NCBI GenBank assembly: GCA_021741205.1
Contig: JAIOYI010000010.1
Span: 29,954 to 93,953 of the forward strand
Reading direction: 5' to 3'
From: Emcibacter sp.
Lineage (GTDB): Bacteria; Pseudomonadota; Alphaproteobacteria; Sphingomonadales; Emcibacteraceae
DNA: 64,000 bases
Position 1 is the first letter of the stretch, and each line of letters opens with the position of its first letter. The notes beneath the pieces are model-generated. The model ran no database searches. It saw only the letters and a list, made by a program, of their open reading frames with translations, and was not told the origin of the DNA. The translations under genes were made by a program, and so were the position numbers. Of this stretch, positions 48,142-59,421 are shown one piece after another.

Positions 48142-50802
48142 CTATTCCTTTAATTTTGCCTGTGCGGCGGCCAAGCGGGCGATCGGCACACGGTAAGGTG
48201 AACAAGACACATAATTCAAACCAATACGATGACAAAATTCAACGGAGGCTGGATCCCCGCCATGCTCGCCACAAATACCGAGTTTAAGATTTGCCCGTGT
48301 TTTTCGTCCTCTTTCCGAAGCAATTTTAACAAGCTCACCCACACCGTCTTGATCGATGGTTACAAAGGGGTCCTGTTCAAAAATGCCCGCATGAATATAA
48401 TCATCCAAGAAACTTGCGCTATCATCACGGCTAATACCGAAGGTTGTCTGGGTCAAATCATTGGTGCCAAAGCTAAAGAATTCGGCCTCATGGGCAATTT
48501 CACCCGCTTGCAAGGCCGCGCGCGGCAATTCGATCATGGTACCCACCAAATAATCAAGTTTCACGCCAGATTTTCCAATAATATCATCGGAGATTCTTGT
48601 GACCATTTTTTTCAAGATTTGCAGCTCTTTACGGCTGCCCACCAATGGGATCATAATTTCAGGCACAATGACCGCGCCGCCATCTTTTGATACCTCAAGG
48701 GCGGCCTCGATAATGGCGCGGGTTTGCATTTCATAAATTTCAGGATAAGAAATACCCAAACGACAACCCCGATGGCCGAGCATTGGGTTAAATTCATGCA
48801 AATTTTCCGCCCGTATTTGCAAATGTTCGACACTGACCCCCATGGCTTCGGCAACAGATTGGAAATCCTCTCTCTTTTGCGGGAGAAATTCATGAAGCGG
48901 CGGATCAAGCAAACGCACCGTAACCGGAAGTCCCCGCATAATGGTGAACAGCTCGATAAAATCCTGTTTTTGTACCGGAAGAAGTTTGGCAAGCGCCTTT
49001 TCCCGTCCCGCCTTATCCTCGGCCAAGATCATCTGGCGCACATTGATAATGCGTTCGGCATCAAAGAACATATGTTCTGTACGGCAAAGTCCGATACCCT
49101 CTGCGCCAAATTCCCGTGCGGTTTTGGCATCAAGGGGCGTTTCCGCATTGGCTCTGACGTCTAAGGATCTAATCTCATCTGCCCAACCCATAAGCTTCGC
49201 AAAATCGCCGCTGAGTTCGGGTTTCACGGTTTTCACTTCGCCAAACATCACCTCGCCGCTAGTGCCATCAATGGTCAGAATATCAAATTTATTGATTTTT
49301 CGCCCCATGATAGTGATGGTTTCCTTATTCATATCTATTTGCAGCGATCCCGCCCCAGAAACGCAAGGGCGCCCCATACCACGGGCGACCACCGCCGCAT
49401 GTGACGTCATGCCACCACGGCTGGTAAGGATCCCTTCGGCCGCATGCATACCGTGAATATCTTCGGGGCTTGTTTCCTGTCTGACCAGAATGACTTTCTT
49501 GCCGTCCTTGGCCATGCTTTCGGCTTCATCCGCCGTAAAAACCGCCATGCCACAAGCAGCCCCCGGAGAGGCGGGAAGCCCACGGGTTAAAATATCCCGC
49601 GGGGCATCTGGATCAAGGGTTGGATGCAAAAGCTGATCCAATGCCTTGGGTTCAATGCGCATGATGGCCTCTTTCTCAGTAATGATACCGGCCTCTGCCA
49701 TATCGACGGCAATTTTAAGAGAAGCCTTTGAGGTACGCTTTCCTGACCGTGTTTGCAAAATCCATAACTTACCCTTTTGCACCGTAAATTCAATGTCCTG
49801 CATATCCCTGTAATGGGCTTCAAGTTTAGTGAAGACATCCGCCAATTCCTGATACATTTCGGGCATTGCCTCCTCCATAGAGGGCATTGTAGAGCCTGAT
49901 TTTTCCCGAGAAATTTTGGTCAAATTTTGCGGTGTGCGAATGCCCGCCACCACATCCTCGCCTTGGGCATTGATCAGATATTCGCCGTAATAGGCATTTT
50001 CCCCCGTGGATGGATCACGGGTAAAAGTAACACCTGTGGCACTGGTATCGCCCATATTGCCAAAAACCATGCTTTGCACATTAACAGCCGTTCCCCAATC
50101 GCCCGGAATATTGTTAATACGGCGGTATGTTTTCGCCCGATCAATCATCCATGAACCAAAGACCGCATTAACCGCTCCCCAAAGCTGCTCGTGAACATCT
50201 TGCGGGAAGGGATGACCCAATTCTTCTTCGGCCTTTTCCTTAAAAGCCTTAGCGACTTTTTTCCAATCATCTGCGGATAGTTCCGTGTCCAGAATATAAC
50301 CATTTTCTTCTTTGTGAATTTCCAAAATTTCTTCAAAATTATAATGATCAACCCCAAGCACCACATCAGAATACATCTGGATAAAACGGCGATAGCTGTC
50401 ATAGGCAAAGCGGGCATCACCGCTTTGATGCGCCAGTCCCTCCACTGTCACATCATTAAGACCAAGATTCAGCACCGTATCCATCATGCCCGGCATACTT
50501 ACCCTTGCCCCAGATCTGACCGAGACCAACAATGGATTTTCCCCATCGCCAAAGGAGGCACCGACGGTTTTTTCAACCTCAGAAAGAGCTTTGATCACCT
50601 GATCCTTTAAGTCATCGGGATAGCTGTTCTTGTGATCATAATAATAGGTGCAGACCTCAGTCGTGATGGTAAATCCCGGTGGCACAGGAAGGCCGATGTT
50701 TGACATTTCCGCAAGATTTGCCCCCTTACCACCCAAAAGATTTTTAAGCGTGGCGTCACCTTCTGCCTTACCATCGCCAAATGTGTATACCCATTTTGTC
50801 AT
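48142..50802 (-). CDS. ppdK: Pyruvate, phosphate dikinase
   Basis: 886 aa; LLGGKGANLAEMSNIGLPVPPGFTITTEVC, GGMTSHAAVVARGMGRPCVSGAG, CGEHGGDP. Confidence 0.98.
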   Translation of the reverse strand: MTKWVYTFGDGKAEGDATLKNLLGGKGANLAEMSNIGLPVPPGFTITTEVCTYYYDHKNSYPDDLKDQVIKALSEVEKTVGASFGDGENPLLVSVRSGARVSMPGMMDTVLNLGLNDVTVEGLAHQSGDARFAYDSYRRFIQMYSDVVLGVDHYNFEEILEIHKEENGYILDTELSADDWKKVAKAFKEKAEEELGHPFPQDVHEQLWGAVNAVFGSWMIDRAKTYRRINNIPGDWGTAVNVQSMVFGNMGDTSATGVTFTRDPSTGENAYYGEYLINAQGEDVVAGIRTPQNLTKISREKSGSTMPSMEEAMPEMYQELADVFTKLEAHYRDMQDIEFTVQKGKLWILQTRSGKRTSKASLKIAVDMAEAGIITEKEAIMRIEPKALDQLLHPTLDPDAPRDILTRGLPASPGAACGMAVFTADEAESMAKDGKKVILVRQETSPEDIHGMHAAEGILTSRGGMTSHAAVVARGMGRPCVSGAGSLQIDMNKETITIMGRKINKFDILTIDGTSGEVMFGEVKTVKPELSGDFAKLMGWADEIRSLDVRANAETPLDAKTAREFGAEGIGLCRTEHMFFDAERIINVRQMILAEDKAGREKALAKLLPVQKQDFIELFTIMRGLPVTVRLLDPPLHEFLPQKREDFQSVAEAMGVSVEHLQIRAENLHEFNPMLGHRGCRLGISYPEIYEMQTRAIIEAALEVSKDGGAVIVPEIMIPLVGSRKELQILKKMVTRISDDIIGKSGVKLDYLVGTMIELPRAALQAGEIAHEAEFFSFGTNDLTQTTFGISRDDSASFLDDYIHAGIFEQDPFVTIDQDGVGELVKIASERGRKTRANLKLGICGEHGGDPASVEFCHRIGLNYVSCSPYRVPIARLAAAQAKLKE

Positions 50803-50832
50803 TGTCTTTAGTCCTTAAAGTAACGGGGATTT

Positions 50833-52881
50833 TTATCCCTCAATTTTTGAAAAATCTGCAACCTTATGCATGGTATTTCTAATATCTGCGAGAAGACGAA
50901 GGCGGTTCTTTCGTTCTGTGTCCACATCGCTGTTCACGGTCACCTTATCAAAGAAAGCATCAATGGCAGGACGAAGCTTGGCCAAATGGCTCATGGCGTC
51001 TTCGAATTTTTCCTGAGAAAGAATGTTATCCAACTTGGCCTTCAAGCCATTCAAAGTCTTAAATAATTCCTGTTCTTCGGGTAAGTTGCCCATTGTGGCA
51101 TCACCCGTTATGGGGCCGTCTTTTTTCTCTTCCGCCTTTAAGATATTGGCCGCCCGCTTATAGCCCGCAAGCAAATTCGTACCCTCGTCAGTCGTCAAAA
51201 AATTCTGCAAAGCCTCCACCCGTGCCAACATTCGCACAAGGTCATCTTCACCACCGAGTGAGAATACCGCTGTGATCAAATCATGACGCACGCCTTGTTC
51301 TTTCAAATGGACTTTCAAGCGATCAGCAAAGAAATCGAGAAGATCAGTCATTTTATCTCCTCTCAAGCTTAAAGCTTCATCAGCATAAGCAAATAGCGAT
51401 AATAAATTCAACCGAAGTTTATTTTCAACAACCAAGCGGATAATTCCTAAGGCCGCACGGCGCAAAGCAAAGGGATCTTTGGAGCCTGTGGGTTTTTCAT
51501 CAATACCAAAAAATCCAACCAATGAATCCAGTTTCTCTGCCAAGGCAACCACAACGGAGACGGGATTTGTCGGACAACTATCACTTGGCCCTTTGGGCGA
51601 ATAATGTTCCACAATAGCATTGGCAACGATCTCTGACTCACCTTGCTTTTCTGCATAATATTTACCCATCAGGCCCTGAAGATCGGCAAATTCCCCAACC
51701 ATGCCAGACACGAGGTCAGCCTTACAAAGCAAGGCGGCTCTTTTGGCTTGCGTTACATCAGCACCAATTTTATCCGCAATATAACCTGATAACTTAGCGA
51801 GTCGTTCAACCCGCTGTCCTACTGTCCCAAGTTTTTCATGAAAGACGATATCATTCAGTGCAGGCAAGCGATCATCAAGGGAAATTTTTAAATCCTGATC
51901 CCAGAAAAATTTGGTATCGGACAAGCGGGCGCGCAGAACTCGCTCATTGCCCGCAATAATTTTCTTGCCCTGATCCGTCGTTTTCATATTGGCGACAAAG
52001 ATAAATTTATGGGCAAGTTTGCCGTTCTTATCCATAAGCGAGAAATATTTCTGGTGGCTTTTCATAGCACTCATCAAGGCTTCATTGGGTACGTCAAGAA
52101 AATCCTTGTCAAATTCGCCCATCATGACCACGGGATATTCCGCAAGACCCACAATTTCATCAAGCAAGCCCTCGTCCTCGACCAAGGAAAGCTCTGCATC
52201 CTTCGCCAAAAGATGTGCCTTATCATGAATCAGTTTTTTGCGCATCTCAGGTTCCAGAATAACGTGAGCCTTAGCGAGATTATCCTTATAATCCTCAAAG
52301 GAGGAAACAGTAAAGCTATCCGGTGATAAAAACCGATGACCCCGTGTTTGATTGCCACTCATCAGATTGTCCCCCAGATCAAAGGCGACAATCCTATCAT
52401 CCAAAAGACATAAAATACTGTGCATGGGTCTTACCCAACGGAGCGTTCCGCTTCCCCAGCGTTGTGATTTTGGCCATGGAAAATTACGGATCATATCGGG
52501 CAAAAATTCCGTCAAAAGTTCCGTTGTTTTGCGTCCCTTTTTCTCTATAATGGCATAAAGAAAGGTGCCCTTGGCCTCTTCTCTTATTTCCACTTGTTTC
52601 TGGGTAACATTCGCCCCCTTTAAAAACCCCTCAATGGCTTTCTCTGGCGCATCGGCACGCGGGCCACGGCGTTCTTCTCGTGTGTCGGGCTGTTCATCAT
52701 CAAGTCCCACAATATGAAGACATAGGCGACGGGGGGTCACATAAGCGTCCGCACTCTGAAATTTCAGGCCACCCTCGGTTAATTTGGCGGCAACCAACTG
52801 TTTTAGGTCAGAGGCAGCACGGGCCTGCATACGGGCGGGGATTTCTTCGGAAAAGAGCTCAAGCAGAAAATCAGCCATCAT
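50833..52881 (-). CDS. glyS: Glycyl-tRNA synthetase beta subunit
   Basis: [18 protein letters not shown]...; [10 protein letters not shown]; full length. Confidence 0.97.
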   Translation of the reverse strand: MMADFLLELFSEEIPARMQARAASDLKQLVAAKLTEGGLKFQSADAYVTPRRLCLHIVGLDDEQPDTREERRGPRADAPEKAIEGFLKGANVTQKQVEIREEAKGTFLYAIIEKKGRKTTELLTEFLPDMIRNFPWPKSQRWGSGTLRWVRPMHSILCLLDDRIVAFDLGDNLMSGNQTRGHRFLSPDSFTVSSFEDYKDNLAKAHVILEPEMRKKLIHDKAHLLAKDAELSLVEDEGLLDEIVGLAEYPVVMMGEFDKDFLDVPNEALMSAMKSHQKYFSLMDKNGKLAHKFIFVANMKTTDQGKKIIAGNERVLRARLSDTKFFWDQDLKISLDDRLPALNDIVFHEKLGTVGQRVERLAKLSGYIADKIGADVTQAKRAALLCKADLVSGMVGEFADLQGLMGKYYAEKQGESEIVANAIVEHYSPKGPSDSCPTNPVSVVVALAEKLDSLVGFFGIDEKPTGSKDPFALRRAALGIIRLVVENKLRLNLLSLFAYADEALSLRGDKMTDLLDFFADRLKVHLKEQGVRHDLITAVFSLGGEDDLVRMLARVEALQNFLTTDEGTNLLAGYKRAANILKAEEKKDGPITGDATMGNLPEEQELFKTLNGLKAKLDNILSQEKFEDAMSHLAKLRPAIDAFFDKVTVNSDVDTERKNRLRLLADIRNTMHKVADFSKIEG

Positions 52882-53774
52882 ACCGCCTCCCCGATTGAGA
52901 CAAGATAGGCTTCACAGCATGCCTTAGCAAGGGTGCGCACCCGCCCGATATAGGCTTGCCGTTCAGTGACGCTAATCACCCCGCGCGCATCGAGCAAATT
53001 AAAGATGTGGGACGCCTTAATACACTGGTCATAGGCGGGCAGCGGGTAATATTTTTTGTCTGCCTGCCCCATTTTCAAAATATCCTGACATTCCATTTCG
53101 GCATCTTTAAAATGCTGAAAAAGCCGTTCCACATTGGCCAGTTCAAAATTATAGGCGGAAAATTCTTTCTCATTTTGTAAAAACACATCGCCGTAAGTGA
53201 CCCCGTTTCCATTCCAATCAAGGTCATAGACATTATCCACACCCTGAATATACATAGCGAGCCTTTCAAGGCCATAGGTCAATTCCCCCATGACGGGCTT
53301 GCAGTCAAAGCCGCCCACTTGTTGAAAATAAGTAAATTGGCTCACCTCCATGCCGTCGCACCAAACCTCCCACCCAAGCCCCCATGCGCCGAGGGTCGGG
53401 CTTTCCCAATCATCCTCCACAAAGCGAATATCATGATCATACGCATTGATGCCAAGGACTTCTAAGCTTTTTAAATAGAGTTCCTGAATATTGTCAGGCG
53501 ACGGTTTTAAGACCGTTTGAAACTGATAATAATGTTGCAATCTGTTGGGATTTTCGCCGTAGCGACCGTCCGTTGGTCTGCGGCAGGGTTGCACATAAGC
53601 CGCTTTCCATGGTTTAGAGCCCAGAGAACGCAAGGTAGTTGCCGCCTGAAAAGTTCCCGCCCCCATTTCAACATCATAGGGCTGGAGGATAACGCAACCC
53701 TGCTCCGCCCAGTAATTTTGCAATTTCAGAATAAGTGACTGAAAGGCCTTTTCATTTCTTCGGGGACTGTCCAT
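52878..53774 (-). CDS. glyQ: Glycyl-tRNA synthetase alpha subunit
   Basis: [42 protein letters not shown]. Confidence 0.98.
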   Translation of the reverse strand: MDSPRRNEKAFQSLILKLQNYWAEQGCVILQPYDVEMGAGTFQAATTLRSLGSKPWKAAYVQPCRRPTDGRYGENPNRLQHYYQFQTVLKPSPDNIQELYLKSLEVLGINAYDHDIRFVEDDWESPTLGAWGLGWEVWCDGMEVSQFTYFQQVGGFDCKPVMGELTYGLERLAMYIQGVDNVYDLDWNGNGVTYGDVFLQNEKEFSAYNFELANVERLFQHFKDAEMECQDILKMGQADKKYYPLPAYDQCIKASHIFNLLDARGVISVTERQAYIGRVRTLAKACCEAYLVSIGEAV

Positions 53775-53893
53775 CAGGTCTTGTTCTTTCTTCCCATATA
53801 CGCACGCTTAAGAAACTATCTTAATTTTATAGCAGGAAATTACTGGTCTAGCCCCCTGCCGTCAAGGGATGAATGCCGATAAATGTTAATATT

Positions 53894-54955
53894 TTAATGT
53901 AATACATTATCCGCTCTTATCTGCATAAAACATAAACCCTCAATATCCGGTTGAATATTGATCTCTACGATCAAGGGACCCTGTTCTGTTATGGTGATAT
54001 CAAACCCCGCAAAACGGGTATTGGTCAAAAGCTTTAATGTCTTTATTCCTATTTGTTTTGCCTCAGACCAGAAAGGAACAATCACACCCAGAACCTGTGC
54101 TCCATGGTCCGGGTGAGTGGCGTGAGAGGGATGTTCTGGCGTGAAAAAACATATTTTCTGCAAGGCCCCCGTTTGCATATCTATTTTACTGACCATACCA
54201 CCTGCTGAACTGTTATCGACCAAACTTCCGCCGCGGCCAATTCTGAGAAATCCTCCAAGCACAGTAACATCGCCCGTTTGATCCTCCAAAACATACATTC
54301 TGATGGTATTTACACTTGTAGCATTTAAGGATTTCAACACAGGATGCTGTGAAATATATTTTTCTATTAACCAGCCCCTTCGATCTTCGCCCATTAACAA
54401 TTGAAACAAATCCTCTACGTCATATTCCATCTTGCTCGATATATGGCAAGCATAAAGATTTCCGTCTTTTTTCGTTATATCAAAAGCCTTAAACCCTTCT
54501 CCGCCAGATCCCTCCAGAAGTTTAAAACAAAGTCTTTCCCCAAGATGATTTTTCAAAAGATCATCCAGATCATGGGGATTTCTGAGATTGCCACCAAGAG
54601 AATTTATTCCCCACGCCTCATTTAAAGTTCCCACATAATCAGCAGATGGAATTTTAAACAGATTGAACACCGCTTTTTCATATAATTTATACTGGGTAAT
54701 GCCCTGAAATTTTCGCTCATTTAAGGCATAAATTCTTTTTATGTAATTTTTTCTACTAAGAAAGCCCGTCTTATAGTCCCATGATTTTGATTTGTGCCAC
54801 ATTTCTGCATAATGATAGGTGGAATAGCCAAACCCCCTTGTTAATTGAAACCATGATATTTCTGCTATTTGACGAAAAGTTGAGAGATGATCTTGCTTTG
54901 CCCGCTTTTGGCATAGTTTATAGACTTTGATAAATTTCTGTATTGTTGTTGTCAT
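53894..54955 (-). CDS. Sugar-transfer-associated-type ATP-grasp protein
   Basis: CFKLLEGSGGEGFKAFDI, GWLIEKYISQHPVLKSLNATSVNTIRMYVLED, FAGFDITITEQGPLIVEINIQPDIEGL. Confidence 0.8.
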   Translation of the reverse strand: MTTTIQKFIKVYKLCQKRAKQDHLSTFRQIAEISWFQLTRGFGYSTYHYAEMWHKSKSWDYKTGFLSRKNYIKRIYALNERKFQGITQYKLYEKAVFNLFKIPSADYVGTLNEAWGINSLGGNLRNPHDLDDLLKNHLGERLCFKLLEGSGGEGFKAFDITKKDGNLYACHISSKMEYDVEDLFQLLMGEDRRGWLIEKYISQHPVLKSLNATSVNTIRMYVLEDQTGDVTVLGGFLRIGRGGSLVDNSSAGGMVSKIDMQTGALQKICFFTPEHPSHATHPDHGAQVLGVIVPFWSEAKQIGIKTLKLLTNTRFAGFDITITEQGPLIVEINIQPDIEGLCFMQIRADNVLH

Positions 54956-54958
54956 TTT

Positions 54959-55837
54959 CTATAATTCTCGCCTACTCTCCACATATTTTATTAGCGCCTC
55001 ACGGGGCCAAACAAGATAATAAACCTTTGGGATATATTTTCCCGCCTCAAATAACAATTTACGCTTTTTAGATCTGGCAAAAGCCGAAGACTGAATACCC
55101 TCAGTATTATGAAAGAAAATTTCTGCCCCATTCTGGGTCGGAATTTCCCTGAGATAAGATAGTTTTGGGCTGATTTCCGATATAACAGGATCCATATACC
55201 ATACCATACGCATCATAGCGGTCAGCTCTGGATTTAATTTAAAAATTTCTGCCACAACCGCATAGGATTTTTCCCAACCTTCGGGGCTGAAGTTATTAAG
55301 ATTTGGGGTGTGAATATGTGTCGCAAGAACGGGCTTGCGGGCTTTGATTTTAAATAAAAGAAAATAAGCCATTTTCAGAAATTGCCCAATACCCTTTCTG
55401 AAAAGCATGATACGAGGAATGCCTGATATTTCAACGACACAGGAACCTATAGGAAATAATCTGCCGCAGCATATTCCCAAATCTTTAGTAAATACGTCAT
55501 TTTTCCAATCAAAAACATAATCGCTATCCTGTTCAATATTGGACTTTATGCGATCAAATTCTATTTGATAAAGTGAAAGCAACGTATCAGGAAACCGTAT
55601 TGTCAAATCATTGGGCTGGAATTTTTTTATCAGCTTCAATAAAACCAATTTATGAAAAGCCACATAATCGGAAAGTGCTGTTTTTTCATAAAATTGCAGG
55701 AGATCAGGGCTTCTATAATGATATTTTTCATAAGGCGGGATGTCTTTTAAAAGATCAATATAATTTTCTAGGATAATATCAATCTGTTCATAGGAAATCC
55801 CTAATTGTTGCTCTACGATATCATATATAGCCCGCAT
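54959..55837 (-). CDS. Uncharacterised protein coupled to ATP-grasp gene
   Basis: 292-aa ORF 3 nt upstream of the ATP-grasp gene, same strand; no family recognised. Confidence 0.75.
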   Translation of the reverse strand: MRAIYDIVEQQLGISYEQIDIILENYIDLLKDIPPYEKYHYRSPDLLQFYEKTALSDYVAFHKLVLLKLIKKFQPNDLTIRFPDTLLSLYQIEFDRIKSNIEQDSDYVFDWKNDVFTKDLGICCGRLFPIGSCVVEISGIPRIMLFRKGIGQFLKMAYFLLFKIKARKPVLATHIHTPNLNNFSPEGWEKSYAVVAEIFKLNPELTAMMRMVWYMDPVISEISPKLSYLREIPTQNGAEIFFHNTEGIQSSAFARSKKRKLLFEAGKYIPKVYYLVWPREALIKYVESRREL

Positions 55838-55854
55838 TCATTTACCTCATGAAT

Positions 55855-56709
55855 TCATAATCCAAATCTACTCCACAGAGATTTACTTTCCATGGTTGCC
55901 ATAATTTCATCACTTAATTTAAGGTTTGCGCTCTTAATCCCAATCAAACTTTTAATCAGTCCCTTTTCCTCTTTAATGCGTTTGAATTTGGTTTTATCAC
56001 CAAACTTTTCCCTGCACACAGAATGAATATCACCAATACCATCAATAAGGCCCAGTTTCAAAGCCTCGTTTCCCGCCCAGAATTGACCAGAGAACATCAA
56101 TTTTTCGGTTCCTTTCAAGCGATCCCCTCGACTTTCTTTAACCAAATTTTTAAAGAAAACGTGAATTTCCTTTTGCATCTCTTTTAAAAGTTTTACATCT
56201 TTTTCTTTTTCTGGCTGGAAAGGATCAAGAACAGATTTATTGTCTCCTGCGGCATAAACACGCCGTTCAACCCCAATTTTCTCAATAGCCTTATGAAAGC
56301 CAAAGCCCGTGGATATAACCCCAATGCTGCCAATGATAGAAGCTTCATGAGCATAAATTTCTTCTGCAGCAAGTGAAATAAGATAGCCACCCGATGCCGC
56401 CACATCCTCAGCAAAGGCATAAACGGGTATCTTCTTTTCTTCTGATAATCTTTGAATGTGTCGCATAATCAATTCGCTTTGCACAGGCGATCCACCGGGG
56501 GAATTAATGGCAAGCGCCACCGCTTTCAAATTATAGACATCAAAGGCTTGTTCAATTTTTTCTTCAAGACCCGCCAGATTTAAGGCCGTAGAAAAACGAC
56601 TGGTCGATCCAATCACACCTTCCAAAGGCAAGATCGCCACAACAGGGGTCGGATTTTGAAATAAAGGAATGGGAATCCGGATCAATAATTCTCTTAATTT
56701 TTTCAACAT
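55855..56709 (-). CDS. S49 family peptidase (SppA-like)
   Basis: ALAINSPGGSPVQSELIMRHIQ, AASGGYLISLAAEEIYA, GSIGVI. Confidence 0.93.
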   Translation of the reverse strand: MLKKLRELLIRIPIPLFQNPTPVVAILPLEGVIGSTSRFSTALNLAGLEEKIEQAFDVYNLKAVALAINSPGGSPVQSELIMRHIQRLSEEKKIPVYAFAEDVAASGGYLISLAAEEIYAHEASIIGSIGVISTGFGFHKAIEKIGVERRVYAAGDNKSVLDPFQPEKEKDVKLLKEMQKEIHVFFKNLVKESRGDRLKGTEKLMFSGQFWAGNEALKLGLIDGIGDIHSVCREKFGDKTKFKRIKEEKGLIKSLIGIKSANLKLSDEIMATMESKSLWSRFGL

Positions 56710-56745
56710 ATTTTTGTTTTTATCTCTTTAAATTAATGTGGTGAT

Positions 56746-57531
56746 CTATTTTGTTATATCCAATGCCGCACCGTGACGCAGTATTGCCTCTGCGATTGGC
56801 GTGAAAGTTCCCTCTGATGTATGCACAATCAATCCTGGTTTCAAGGCAATATTTCCTTTACTGCCTTTTCTAGCCTGAATAATGACCCGCCTCGCCTCTT
56901 TGTCTTTTGATGACCATAGGGGGAAAATGATAATATCACCAGCCTTACCATGAAGTGCGGCAATAATATCATCAAGCCTGTCCGCCCGATGCACCAAGGT
57001 TAAATGGCCTAAGGGTTTTGTCATACGAAGGCACAAATGAATCCATTTATGAAGTTCAATATGGCTATCCATGTGGGCAACAGCCCTTGTTTCAAAGGGG
57101 GATGCGGTCGCATCTGTTTTTTTTAAATATGGAGGATTTGAAATCACATGATGATAACTGTTTGGTTCGCATTGGCAAGGCGGGTTTTCAATATCTCCCT
57201 GAAAATATTCAATAAAATGGCCAAATTTATTTTCCTCCGCATTGCGCTTAGCGAGATGCAGCAATTCTTCCTGTAATTCAATACCATGAAAAATATTGTT
57301 TGAAACTTGATGGTGGGTTCTGGATAAAAGACAGCTCAAAATACCGCCCGTTCCCGCCCCCATATCAAGAATATGATCCCCCTTATCATAAGCAATTGCG
57401 GCGGCAAGAAAAACCGTGTCGGTTGCAATGCGATATCCCTCATCAGGTTGGAACAACTTAATTGCTCCCCCCAAAAAATCATCCTGCGTTATGTTCTTTA
57501 ACTTTGTCATTTTATGACTGTACCACCCCAT
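56746..57531 (-). CDS. tRNA1(Val) (adenine-N6)-methyltransferase-like
   Basis: ILDMGAGTGGILSCLLSR; ISNPPYLKK (NPPY). Confidence 0.87.
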   Translation of the reverse strand: MGWYSHKMTKLKNITQDDFLGGAIKLFQPDEGYRIATDTVFLAAAIAYDKGDHILDMGAGTGGILSCLLSRTHHQVSNNIFHGIELQEELLHLAKRNAEENKFGHFIEYFQGDIENPPCQCEPNSYHHVISNPPYLKKTDATASPFETRAVAHMDSHIELHKWIHLCLRMTKPLGHLTLVHRADRLDDIIAALHGKAGDIIIFPLWSSKDKEARRVIIQARKGSKGNIALKPGLIVHTSEGTFTPIAEAILRHGAALDITK

Positions 57532-57540
57532 AATACCCCA

Positions 57541-57777
57541 TTATTCCAGCTCAGAAATAAAGTCAATATCGCCCGCTAAACCATTTTCCCGAATCAGTCG
57601 CACAGCCTGTTTTATATATTTCTCTTCCACCATGACCCTTTGACCTATTCCCATAATACCACCACCAAGAAGGCTCGCATGATGTCCAAGCACGACAAAA
57701 GGGATAGCTTCCTCATTAAAAAGCGCAGAAATCCGCGATATAAGAACATTGTTATCACTGGAAAATATCTCAATCAC
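57541..57777 (-). CDS. DUF2007-like small protein
   Basis: MIEIFSSDNNVLISRISALFNEEAIPFVVLGHHASLLGGGIMGIGQRVMVEE. Confidence 0.85.
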   Translation of the reverse strand: MIEIFSSDNNVLISRISALFNEEAIPFVVLGHHASLLGGGIMGIGQRVMVEEKYIKQAVRLIRENGLAGDIDFISELE

Positions 57778-57952
57778 TTCTTTATATTCCTGATATAATT
57801 GTAATAATTGACCAAGTTACCTTGACCTTTATAGCCCCAGAAGACTATTTTGCCATTAAATATTAATCATAAATGTTAAGTTAGTATGTTGTTGTGATGT
57901 TGTCTGGTAAAAAACATTTTAACCAATCTTAACAAGGATAGGATTCTTAAGC

Positions 57953-58972
57953 GTGGCTGTCATCATATCATTTGAAGAAGAACAAGCAAAGGCGGATACA
58001 GCCCTTCTGCGCCTACAGGCTCTTGTTGCAGACGATATGATTAAGGTTAATCACACCATCATCCATAAAATGCAAAGCCCTGTTTCGCTTATCCCGAAGC
58101 TAGCGGGGCATCTGATCGCCTCTGGTGGCAAAAGATTGCGCCCCATGCTCACGCTGGCAACATCTCTTATGTGTGGCTATAAGGGTGAACGACATGCGGA
58201 GCTTGCCGCTTGCGTTGAGTTTATTCATTCTGCGACGCTTCTCCATGATGATGTTGTGGATGAGAGCGACCTTAGACGGGGTTTAGAGACCGCAAATGCG
58301 GTGTGGGGCAACAAGGCCAGCGTTCTGGTCGGCGACTTTCTGTTCAGCAGATCATTTGAATTGATGGTGGCGGATGGCTCCCTTGAGGTGCTTGCTATTT
58401 TATCCAATGCCTCTTCCGTCATTGCCGAGGGCGAGGTATTACAGCTTACCACCGCCAATGATATGAACACCACTGAAGACGCCTATATGCAGGTCATCGT
58501 TGCCAAAACCGCCGCTCTTTTTGCCGCCTCCTGCGAGATTGGAGCGGTCATCGCAGAAGAAAGCAAAGCTAAGCAAGCCGCTCTTAAAAGCTACGGCAAA
58601 AATCTTGGTATTGTCTTTCAATTGATTGATGATGTACTTGATTTTTCTGCTGAGCAAAAAAAGCTCGGCAAGTCCGTCGGCGATGACTTTCGTGAAGGTA
58701 AGGTGACCCTACCTATTGTGCTTGCCTTTAGACGAGGTAATACAACTGAACGGGAATTTTGGTGCCGTACCATCGAAGAATTGGAACAGAATGACGATGA
58801 TCTGAAAAAAGCCATTAACTTAATGAAAAAGCATAATGCGCTTTCAGACACCGTTGAAAGAGCCCGCCATTACGGCTCCATCGCTAAAGATGCTCTGGCC
58901 ATTTTCCCTGATGATGAATATCGTAAGGCCCTGACAGATATTGTTGATTTCTGCATTAACCGCGCTTATTGA
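57953..58972 (+). CDS. ispB: Polyprenyl (octaprenyl-type) diphosphate synthase, GTG start
   Basis: GGKRLRPMLTLA, LLHDDVVDESDLRRG, FQLIDDVLDFSAEQKKLGKSVGDDFREGKVTLP. Confidence 0.95.
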   Translation: MAVIISFEEEQAKADTALLRLQALVADDMIKVNHTIIHKMQSPVSLIPKLAGHLIASGGKRLRPMLTLATSLMCGYKGERHAELAACVEFIHSATLLHDDVVDESDLRRGLETANAVWGNKASVLVGDFLFSRSFELMVADGSLEVLAILSNASSVIAEGEVLQLTTANDMNTTEDAYMQVIVAKTAALFAASCEIGAVIAEESKAKQAALKSYGKNLGIVFQLIDDVLDFSAEQKKLGKSVGDDFREGKVTLPIVLAFRRGNTTEREFWCRTIEELEQNDDDLKKAINLMKKHNALSDTVERARHYGSIAKDALAIFPDDEYRKALTDIVDFCINRAY

Positions 58973-58977
58973 TCATT

Positions 58978-59418
58978 TCACTTCTTTTTTCCGCTAAAAT
59001 ATTGAGCAATCCAATAGTCCATGCCAAATTTTCCACTGCCAAAGGTCATAATAAGACCGAGCAATAGCATCCAATGATAATGATCCGTTGTGTCAGGATA
59101 AACGAACAGTTCAATGACAAGTGTCATACCAAAAAGACCAACAGCGGCCAGAGGCGTCATAAAGCCCAAAACCAACAGAACAGGCAGCGATAATTCGGCA
59201 ATCGTGGCAAGATAGGCGGCTATTTCCGGCGACAATATGGGAACATTATACTCGTCTGTAAATAAAGCAATCGTAGAATCCCAGCTTTTAATTTTCACAA
59301 GCCCCGACATAAAAAAAGTCTTTGCAATCCATAATCTTGCCGCAAGTAAGGCTATGGATTGTAGCCAATTTGTCTTGCTCGTTAATTTATCCATCATTCG
59401 ACATGCTTGCGTAATCAT
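58978..59418 (-). CDS. DoxX family membrane protein, fourth gene of bufferin-type operon
   Basis: RLWIAKTFFMSGLVKIKSWDSTIALFTDEYNVPILSPEIAAYLATIAELSLPVLLVLG; directly downstream of the DUF2063 gene. Confidence 0.9.
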   Translation of the reverse strand: MITQACRMMDKLTSKTNWLQSIALLAARLWIAKTFFMSGLVKIKSWDSTIALFTDEYNVPILSPEIAAYLATIAELSLPVLLVLGFMTPLAAVGLFGMTLVIELFVYPDTTDHYHWMLLLGLIMTFGSGKFGMDYWIAQYFSGKKK

Positions 59419-59421
59419 AAC

